The notes under the pieces were generated by a model. The model saw only the letters and a list, made by a program, of their open reading frames with translations, did not search any database and had not been told where the DNA came from. Shown here one piece after another: positions 44,530 through 50,178 of a DNA stretch of 50,178 bases (position 1 is its first letter; each line of letters opens with the position of its first letter). The translations under genes were made by a program, and so were the position numbers. This DNA is from Phycisphaerae bacterium (lineage in GTDB: Bacteria > Planctomycetota > Phycisphaerae > UBA1845 > PWPN01), in the NCBI GenBank assembly GCA_030372985.1, contig JAUCQB010000146.1, positions 1 to 50,178 of the forward strand, given 5' to 3'.

Positions 44530-46323
44530 TTACTGAGCGTCGATCGGGCGCGAAGTGATCTCCAGCAGCGTTTCCCACGAGATGACGCCGGGCACCGCAA
44601 AGACGAGATTGCCGTCCTCATCGTGAACGGCGTCTCTGATCTGGCGGCCGTCGGCGTAAATCCAGACGTCGCGATTGGCTACGTCCACCAGCTTGAAGAG
44701 CGGCGAAAACCGCAGCTTCCGGTGGCCGTCGATGCGTATCTTGGCGATGGCCCCGTCAAGCTGCAGGACGTAGTAGCCGCGTCCCTCGCTGAACCCGTCG
44801 TTGTCGAAATCGCCCGGGTCGGTCCGGATGAGCTGTCCGACGTCGATTTGAAGCGGAAGCGGATGCCGGTAGTCGGCCACCATGGGCGCAGCCAGTTCGG
44901 GCGAATCGAGGTCCGGCGGCCAGATCCGGATCATGGTCGCGAATACGAACCGCTGTTCTTCCGTGCTCATCACCCATGTCCCGCAGGTGCGCGCATCCGG
45001 CGTGCCGCCGCTGACCGACGACAGGGGAGTTTTGAAGGGCGCCACCAGCAGATCGGCCTGGCCTCTGGTCGGTCTGCTGAACAGCAGGAAATGATCGTCC
45101 ATCGCCGCCTCTGTCTTGTCGGGCCCCGACGGCGAAACCAAGCGCGTTTGGAGGCCCGTGCTGGCGTCGCAGCAGAAGCTGATCGCGATCCGGCCCGCGG
45201 CGCTCCGCCCGAGGGCGGTTCCGGAGCATTCGATATAGACGCGGCCGTCCCGGTAGATCGAGTACCACCAGCGGTGGTAAGGATCTGCTTCGGAAGGAAC
45301 CTGGTTCGGGGGCGTGAACCGCCATTCGCCTCTTATGACCACCCGAAGGGGGTTCGCGCCGATCAGGCTCTGGTACGTCTGCAACAGCGTGCCGGCGCCA
45401 AGCCACTCGGCGGCCGCCTCCACCTCCGCCGCGGGCCGGCCTTCCTCCGATGCCGGCGAGAAAAGAGGGCCCAGTGCCCCGGGGCCCACCAGATTGTGAA
45501 TTCGCGTCTTGTCGGTCCCCAGGTCAAACCATTGCCGGATGCGGCCGTGCGAGAAAGTCAACTCGAAGCGGTCTTGTGCCCCGACCGACAGCCGCCGGCC
45601 GACCGACCGCACGTACAGATCGCCCGGCTGCTTTTCCGGTGTGGCAAACAGCTCGCACGTGTTGTCAACCACAATCAGGTCATCCAGATGAATGTCTACG
45701 GGCGAATCCAGCGGATCACACCTGAACTCCAGCGATCGCACGTCGCTCAGATCGATGTAGTCGGCCATGTCGCCCAGATCGAGTCGCAGAAGGTTCCAGC
45801 CCGACCGCAGCAGCAGCGGCGGGCTTTGATAGCTCATCGCGAGGCTGGTACCGCTGTGAGCCTCAACCACAAAGCCACCCAACTGACGCGGGCTGTAGAC
45901 GCTGATCAGCAGCAGGTTGTACTTCGACCAGTCCCGCGGCAGGCCCCATTGGCTCTCCGCATGGCTGCCGCAGACCAGTCGTTGCCCGGCTCGGCCCAGT
46001 CTGACCTTCAATGACCCCACGCCCGTGCGAAGCTGGGCATTGTCGGTCGTGACGCCCACGTCCCCCGGTGCCCCGGCAGGCTCAAGACGAAAGAGGGTGG
46101 CCTGGGCCGGGTCCTCGAAATCGGCGATGACCTGGAACCGCTTGCTGGCCAGGTCCTCGTAGGCGGCGACAAGGCGGTCCATGGTCGGGGCAAGGTTGTT
46201 TCGAGACAGACGGCCCGGCCCCTGGGGGCACTCCGCGGCCAGAATGGCCACCGCCGACAGAAGCAGCGCGTGCAAAACGCGGCCCCCGCGCCTCGCATGA
46301 CCTGTGGTTGCGAGCATTCGCAT
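44530..46323 (-). CDS. exported beta-rich protein of unknown function
   Basis: A 597-residue protein with an Arg-containing N-terminus and hydrophobic signal core (VLHALLLSAVAILAAE). Residues 60-225 look like a jelly-roll carbohydrate-binding domain of the CBM11/galactose-binding type: FQVIADFEDPAQATLF, WSKYNLLLISVYSP, WNLLRLDLGDMADY and VDIHLDDLIVVDN. The rest, with WWYSIYRDGRVYIECSGT and FDNDGFSEGRGYYVLQLDG, resembles large planctomycete surface proteins but no catalytic signature is visible. The ATG at 46323 is the first in frame; 46317 is the alternative, and neither has a clear ribosome binding site. It converges on the 1238-residue protein gene and is divergent from the Tat-exported isomerase-like gene. 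It may bind or process a glycan. Confidence 0.65.
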   Translation of the reverse strand: MRMLATTGHARRGGRVLHALLLSAVAILAAECPQGPGRLSRNNLAPTMDRLVAAYEDLASKRFQVIADFEDPAQATLFRLEPAGAPGDVGVTTDNAQLRTGVGSLKVRLGRAGQRLVCGSHAESQWGLPRDWSKYNLLLISVYSPRQLGGFVVEAHSGTSLAMSYQSPPLLLRSGWNLLRLDLGDMADYIDLSDVRSLEFRCDPLDSPVDIHLDDLIVVDNTCELFATPEKQPGDLYVRSVGRRLSVGAQDRFELTFSHGRIRQWFDLGTDKTRIHNLVGPGALGPLFSPASEEGRPAAEVEAAAEWLGAGTLLQTYQSLIGANPLRVVIRGEWRFTPPNQVPSEADPYHRWWYSIYRDGRVYIECSGTALGRSAAGRIAISFCCDASTGLQTRLVSPSGPDKTEAAMDDHFLLFSRPTRGQADLLVAPFKTPLSSVSGGTPDARTCGTWVMSTEEQRFVFATMIRIWPPDLDSPELAAPMVADYRHPLPLQIDVGQLIRTDPGDFDNDGFSEGRGYYVLQLDGAIAKIRIDGHRKLRFSPLFKLVDVANRDVWIYADGRQIRDAVHDEDGNLVFAVPGVISWETLLEITSRPIDAQ

Positions 46324-46614
46324 AGAGGCAACTTAAGGCGGCCGCCAGGCCGGGTCAACGGGCGGCGCAGCCTCTGCAATTCGGCCGCCTCCGTGGCCCC
46401 GCTGATCGGTTGGTGCTTTGCCCGGGCACATGCCGGCAGTTCACCTTTGCCCGCGGCAGCCGACGTGGAGGTTAATTGCCGGGCTTGCGTTTGAGGGCGA
46501 TTCGCGCGACCATTCCAGCCGGCCGGCGTCCGGGTTCCGGAGGGCCCGCGGAGCTGACATGAAGCCCATGCCGGCCGGTGCGTCGGAAGGTCCGATTGCT
46601 GAGGAGGCTTGCCG

Positions 46615-47535
46615 GTGGGGCAGACATTGAACAGGCGTGCGTTCCTGGGGTCTTCGTTGGCATTTGCGGGTGGCCTGGCTACGGCCGGTGGCGCCGCCCG
46701 TGCAGATTCCGAGAACGCCGATCGAGGCCGGGCGGGGGCCGCGGCCCCCGGGCACATGAAACTGGGGCTGGTCACGTACAACCTGGCCGCCGACTGGGAC
46801 CTCGACTCGCTCATCCGGCGATGCCGCGAAATCGGCCTCGCGGCGGTCGAGTTCCGGACGACGCACAAGCATGGAATCGAGCCGTCGTTGTCCAAGGAGC
46901 AGCGCAAAGAGGTGCGGAAGAAGCTGGAGGACAGCGGGCTGAGTGCCTGGAGCCTGGGCTCGGTCTGCGAATACCAATCGCCCGATCCCGCGGTTCTGGC
47001 CCGGAACATGGAAGACAGCAAGCGGTTTGTGGAGCTGGCCGCCGACCTGGGCGCCAAGGGCGTTAAGGTGCGGCCGAACGGCCTGCCCAAGGAGGTCGCC
47101 GAGGAAAAAACGCTGGAGCAGATCGGCCGGTCGCTTCATGCCGTGGGTGAGATGGCTGCGGCCGCGGGTGTCGAGATCTGGTGCGAAATGCACGGTGGGG
47201 GTACGTCGGAGCCGCCGCGCATGCGCAAGATCATGGACATCGCCGACCACCCCAAGGTCGGCGTGACCTGGAACTCCAACGGTGTGGACGTCAAGAACGG
47301 CTCAGTCAGAGAGTCGTTCGAGCTGATGAAAGGCAGGATCTACTGCGTGCACATCAACGAGCTGGTGGGGGGCTATCCTTACCGCGAGCTCTTCTCGCTG
47401 CTCAACGCTTCCGGCTACGATCGCTACGCCCTGATCGAGTGCCAGGCCCTCAAGTCCGCCAACCCCGACGACACCGTCCGCTTCCTCAAGTTCTACAAGG
47501 CCCTGTGGGAGGAATGGGCGAAGAAGGAGGGCTGA
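46615..47535 (+). CDS. Tat-exported sugar phosphate isomerase/epimerase-like TIM barrel
   Basis: A 306-residue protein. A twin-arginine signal (NRRAFLGSSLAFAGGLATAG) is followed from about residue 48 by an AP-endonuclease-2/xylose-isomerase-like barrel: LGLVTYNLAADWDLDSLI, GLAAVEFRTTHKHG, DLGAKGVKVRPNG, VEIWCEMHGGG, VGVTWNSNGVDV, IYCVHINELVGGY and YALIECQ. The metal-site acids and histidines (E in CEMHG, H in VHINE, E in LIECQ) are present. The start is the GTG at 46615, eight bases after GAGGAG; a TTG at 46609 would be too close. Exported members of this family are frequent in planctomycetes and usually lack a known substrate. Neighbouring exported proteins suggest sugar processing. Confidence 0.85.
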   Translation: MGQTLNRRAFLGSSLAFAGGLATAGGAARADSENADRGRAGAAAPGHMKLGLVTYNLAADWDLDSLIRRCREIGLAAVEFRTTHKHGIEPSLSKEQRKEVRKKLEDSGLSAWSLGSVCEYQSPDPAVLARNMEDSKRFVELAADLGAKGVKVRPNGLPKEVAEEKTLEQIGRSLHAVGEMAAAAGVEIWCEMHGGGTSEPPRMRKIMDIADHPKVGVTWNSNGVDVKNGSVRESFELMKGRIYCVHINELVGGYPYRELFSLLNASGYDRYALIECQALKSANPDDTVRFLKFYKALWEEWAKKEG

Positions 47536-47715
47536 GGGTGGAAGACAGTCCCGTGCCACCCTTCACACATTCGCAGACTGACTCTGAAGTCCCTTCTCAC
47601 CCTTCCCACGTTCACACTCCCATCACCGGCCACCTTCGCCGGTGGCATGTCCCCATGGCCTCGCATGCACACCCCCTCCGGCTCTGAAATCTCAAATCTG
47701 CGATCCTCGCCGCAG

Positions 47716-47735
47716 GGCCGACGCCCTCGTCGGCC
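47716..47735. repeat. GGCCGACG hairpin repeat, copy 2
   Basis: Identical stem and CCCT loop to the copy at 24952-24971, and the same AGG before it. Like copy 1 it lies after the end of a plus-strand gene and before the 3' end of a minus-strand gene. Confidence 0.75.
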
Positions 47736-47776
47736 ATTCCCGCACGACGGCTGATCGCCGATCGCCAACCGCTTCT

Positions 47777-47797
47777 CTCCCCCTTCGCAAGGGGGAG
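47777..47797. repeat. perfect 9-bp C-run/G-run hairpin
   Basis: CTCCCCCTT (47777-47785), loop CGC, AAGGGGGAG (47789-47797). Similar hairpins are widespread between genes in many bacterial genomes. No T tract follows, so a standard terminator is not shown. Confidence 0.75.
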
Positions 47798-48035
47798 CCG
47801 GAGGGGGTCGACGTCTGCCCGCTTGTCCCGAACGCAGTCGAGGGGCCGACCGCTGACCGCTGACCGCTCCTGATAACCGCAGAAAACGCCGAATACACGG
47901 AAAGCGACGAGGAATAGCCACGAAAAGTCGCGAGAAGGCACGAAAAAACGAGGCGGCGGTGGCGGCCTGGAGTTCCTTCAGCCGGTCAACCTTGAGCTTC
48001 GCACCTCTCCCGGCGGCACCATCGCCAGGTCCTGC

Positions 48036-49310
48036 TCATCGCCTTCCGCTTCTCTTGACCCGCGAGCGACGACGTTCGAGGGTGGCCCGCGTCCGGCTGA
48101 TCTCGGCGGCCAGCAGTCTCTCCTTGGGCAGGGCGGTGCGGTACTCAGCGGCCAGCACCTTGTTGGGCAGGCCCTCCAGCGCGTATTGGGCGAGGGCCTC
48201 GTCTTTTTCTGCACAGAGAATCAGGCCGACCGGCGGGTTCTCATCCGGGTGCGTCCAGTGCCGCCGGGCGTAGTTCAGGTACAGGTGCATCTGCCCGACG
48301 TCGGCATGCGCGAACCGGCCAAGCTTCAGGTCGATGACGACCAGACAGCGAAGGCGGCGATGATAGAACAACAGGTCGATTCGCAGCCACTCATCGCCGA
48401 TCCGCAGCCGCCGCTGACGGGCAACAAAGGTGAAATCGCCGCCGAGTTCCAGAAGAAAGGCCTCCATGTGACGGATCAGGGCGTCTTCCAGGTCCGACTC
48501 GGAGTATTCATCACGCAGATCCAGGAACTCCAGCACATACGGGTCCTTGATCTCCTCTTCGGGTGTGACCGCGTCCTCCGGGAGGCGTTTCTGGCCTTTC
48601 CTGAGCATTGCCGCCTTGTTTCGCGACAGGGCCGTTCGCTCGTAGAACTGCGAATCGATCTGCCGGTCGAGCTGCCGGACCGACCATCCGCCGCGAACGG
48701 CCTCGGCCTCGTAGAACTGCCGGGCGTGCGGGTTTTCGACCGACAGCAGGCGAACGTAGGCGGACCAGGGCAGCGGGAAACGGGCGGCGAGCAGTTCCAC
48801 CATGGATTGCGCAGACACGGTCTGCGCGTTCCGGACCACTGCGGCGGAAGTCCGATCGGGCTCTGTCTGGGACGTTGCCGCCTCATGCCGTGCTGAATCC
48901 CGCGACAGTGTCGCGGAATTCCAGTCCAACGATTTCCGCGACGGTGTTGCGGAAATCGCTTCGGCCCCATAGGCCTCGTAAAACTGGCGCATCCTTTCCA
49001 GATTGTCAACCGAAAAGCCTCGCCCAAAGCGTCGTGTGAGATCGCAAGACAATCGCTTCAGCAACTCGGCGCCGTATTCCGCCCGGCCAGCCCCACCCTG
49101 CTCGTGCTCCACAATCCGCTGCCCAATCAGCCAGTATGTCGCGGTCATGACCGCGTTGACCGCCCGGGCCGACGCCCGCCGGGCCGATTCCAGCAGCCCG
49201 CTTACCTCGGCCAGGATCGCGGCATACCCGTCAACACCGGCAGGCACAATCGGTGAGAGCGTCCGGCGGGCTGCTCGCCGCGATGAGACAGGCTTGCTCC
49301 TGGCCGTCAT
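48036..49310 (-). CDS. DUF1016 (YhcG-type) PD-(D/E)XK nuclease-domain protein
   Basis: A 424-residue protein. The N-terminal domain (about 28-270) has AVNAVMTATYWLIGQRIVEH and FGRGFSVDNLERMRQFYEAY, typical of the DUF1016 N-terminal winged-helix region. The C-terminal nuclease-like domain carries LRIDLLFYHRRLRCLVVIDLKLGRF, which supplies the Asp and Asp-x-Lys of the PD-(D/E)XK core, and VGQMHLYLNYARRHW. The Ser/Thr-rich insert at about 123-165 is unusual. Members are often found beside restriction or toxin genes, but no such gene is next to it here. The ATG at 49310 has GGAGAG six bases upstream. A DNA-cleaving or DNA-binding defence role is a reasonable guess. Confidence 0.9.
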   Translation of the reverse strand: MTARSKPVSSRRAARRTLSPIVPAGVDGYAAILAEVSGLLESARRASARAVNAVMTATYWLIGQRIVEHEQGGAGRAEYGAELLKRLSCDLTRRFGRGFSVDNLERMRQFYEAYGAEAISATPSRKSLDWNSATLSRDSARHEAATSQTEPDRTSAAVVRNAQTVSAQSMVELLAARFPLPWSAYVRLLSVENPHARQFYEAEAVRGGWSVRQLDRQIDSQFYERTALSRNKAAMLRKGQKRLPEDAVTPEEEIKDPYVLEFLDLRDEYSESDLEDALIRHMEAFLLELGGDFTFVARQRRLRIGDEWLRIDLLFYHRRLRCLVVIDLKLGRFAHADVGQMHLYLNYARRHWTHPDENPPVGLILCAEKDEALAQYALEGLPNKVLAAEYRTALPKERLLAAEISRTRATLERRRSRVKRSGRR

Positions 49311-49402
49311 ACCATTCTCTCCAGGTCAGAGCACAGTGGGCCCTCTATAATGCAGATAATCCCCCTTCCGTGCGGCCGCGTCAAGGCCCATCGCACAAGC
49401 CT

Positions 49403-49422
49403 GGGGTCAGAGCGCATTTAGT
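49403..49422 (+). repeat. solo copy of the transposase-element terminal repeat
   Basis: TGGGGTCAGAGCGCATTTAG here is identical to 20 of the 22 bases at 49603-49622, in the same orientation. It lies 180 bases outside the transposase element, in the gap upstream of the DUF1016 gene. Confidence 0.85.
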
Positions 49423-49600
49423 CACCAGCGCACAGGTCTCGGAAATGGGCACGCAGCTAGTTTTCCGGAAGACGACCGGATGTCTAAGGCGAGGAGATCG
49501 CATGTTTGACCGCGAAATACGCCAAAGATGCGAAAGGGGACCACTCTGAGCCCGGGTTTCGCGTGGTCCGCGTATTCCGCGGTTCAAGGGTTTCGGACGC

Positions 49601-50025
49601 TTTGGGGTCAGAGCGCATTTAGGTGTTAGCGAGTACGGCCTTCGCTTTCTTGAGCCGTGATTGAAGGCGGGCGTCGGCCTTTTCCATTCGCCGCACCGCC
49701 GTGAGCGGCGTAGCCCAAAGCCTCGACCGTTCCGGTGTTACATGCCGCCCGACAGGTTGGGCTCTGGCGTCTCCACGAACAGATGCTCGTGGTTGTCCGT
49801 CAACGCAAACGCGTGCAGCCGCCAGCCGTAGGTTTCGACGGTTCGGGCCAGCCACCGGTTTCGGTCGCCGTCATCCCGAACGATCACCCGCCGGTCGTTG
49901 CCCCGCGACATCACATGGTACAGGGCTCCCGAAAACTCGATTCGCAAAGGCCAGGCCATGACGGACGGTTGCACCACCTGTACGCCATCATCAACACTAA
50001 TATCTAAATGCGCTCTGACCCCAAA
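49601..50025 (-). mobile_element. REP-associated transposase element with perfect 22-bp inverted ends
   Basis: A 425-base element bounded by exact inverted copies of a 22-base end: 49601-49622 (TTTGGGGTCAGAGCGCATTT then AG) and 50004-50025. Inside is a shortened minus-strand Y1/IS200-like (RAYT) transposase gene. A full-length RAYT element would be roughly twice this size, so it has lost its middle and is presumably mobile only if a full copy elsewhere acts on it. Confidence 0.8.
49619..49959 (-). pseudogene. truncated RAYT/Y1 transposase
   Basis: From ATG 49959 the minus strand reads MAWPLRIEFSGALYHVMSRG and later LHAFALTDNHEHLFVETPEP, the N-terminal signature of REP-associated tyrosine transposases; NHEHLF keeps the His-x-His metal motif. 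The frame stops right after NLSGGM at 49738. In another frame, RLWATPLTAVRRMEKADARL then LKKAKAVLANT, ending at TAA 49619-49621, resembles the basic C-terminus of the same family. The catalytic Tyr region between them is missing. This indicates an internal deletion with loss of frame, so the gene is dead. The stop codon overlaps the terminal repeat. Confidence 0.8.
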
Positions 50026-50052
50026 CCTGTCTCCTGACCCCAAACCTGTCTC
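50015..50052. repeat. 19-base exact tandem repeat at the element end
   Basis: CTGACCCCAAACCTGTCTC occurs twice in succession, at 50015-50033 and 50034-50052. The first copy overlaps the right terminal repeat of the transposase element. It may mark a duplicated element end. Confidence 0.8.
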
Positions 50053-50178
50053 GTACCCGGTTGTCCGTGAGAATTCGTACTTCATGTCTGCGGCAATCCC
50101 GCCCGCAGTCCAGAGGGTGTCTTTGATGAATTGCCAGTCGCTTTGCGCATAACCAACTGCGAACAAGAAGGTGATAAT
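50053..50178 (-). CDS. partial reading frame entering from the right edge
   Basis: The minus strand is open from the window edge and reads FAVGYAQSDWQFIKDTLWTA then GGIAADMKYEFSRTTG, which looks like real protein sequence but matches no family I know. It has no stop before the repeated end of the transposase element, through which the same frame continues into the transposase. The original C-terminus was therefore probably replaced or displaced by the element. The upstream part lies outside the window. Confidence 0.35.

Larger units (their letters stand above)
47536..48035. other. convergent intergenic region rich in short dispersed repeats
   Basis: This 500-base gap separates the converging isomerase-like and DUF1016 genes. 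It holds the second GGCCGACG hairpin (47716-47735), a perfect 9-bp C5/G5 hairpin (47777-47797), GACCGCT word repeats near 47847-47868, and an A-rich stretch (47877-47950) of near-repeats around CCGAATACACGG and CACGAAAA. No gene is evident; the frames that cross it are built from these repeats. Confidence 0.6.

Overview
The window looks like chromosomal DNA of an uncultured or poorly studied planctomycete, most likely of the Phycisphaerae type. The support is high GC, many exported enzymes of polysaccharide breakdown (sulfatase, GH28, other glycosidases, an esterase), two proteins ending in dockerin-like Asp-rich repeats, a small membrane protein ending in the planctomycete-style CRRCGYNLTG...CPECG ribbon, and divergent house-keeping genes. 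This is inferred from gene content; no rRNA is present. I see no CRISPR array, phage or tRNA gene. The only RNA gene is a tmRNA (25623-25974, minus strand).

Layout. 0.5-4.9 kb: a minus-strand glycan locus (sulfatase, GH28, lactonase-type propeller). 5.6-9.2 kb: an ABC-F ATPase facing an exported glycosidase-like protein. 9.7-16.5 kb: the most unusual part, a tight five-gene minus-strand operon encoding a duplicated four-Cys small protein, a NuoE-type subunit with a zinc-ribbon tail, a NuoF protein fused to a GltD-type FAD oxidoreductase, a NuoG/HydA N-terminal-type iron-sulfur subunit with a very Cys-rich tail, and an FMN glutamate-synthase-like subunit with no visible 3Fe-4S motif. Directly upstream, in the same direction, lie a soluble GAF histidine kinase and a sigma-54 activator of the NtrC class (16.8-19.3 kb). 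The gap between regulator and operon carries a plausible -24/-12 promoter and an upstream dyad. I read this as a two-component-controlled soluble flavin/Fe-S complex of the electron-bifurcating HydBC/Bfu kind, in which a glutamate-synthase FMN module takes the place of a hydrogenase.

19.5-21.2 kb: DUF2293 protein, membrane ribbon protein, ClpS. 21.6-24.9 kb: a two-gene, divergent ATP-citrate-lyase-like enzyme. 25-26 kb: a frameshifted GIY-YIG gene and tmRNA. 26.1-31.2 kb: exported glycosidase with dockerin-like tail, exported esterase-like protein, GCS2 ligase. 31.6-40.4 kb: formate-tetrahydrofolate ligase, lipoprotein, HIT protein, dGTPase-like protein, PilZ protein, alpha/beta hydrolase, Tat-exported aldo/keto reductase, PdxA and riboflavin synthase. 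40.6-47.5 kb: a 1238-residue exported amidase/golvesin/FnIII/dockerin-like protein, an unknown exported protein and a Tat-exported sugar isomerase-like protein. 48-50.2 kb: a DUF1016 nuclease and a decayed REP-associated transposase element bounded by perfect 22-bp inverted repeats.

Short dispersed repeats (an AATGACGAA-rich family, a GGCCGACG hairpin, a C5/G5 hairpin) sit between the 3' ends of convergent genes, including all three copies of the first family. All functional assignments rest on motifs read by eye; no database search was possible.
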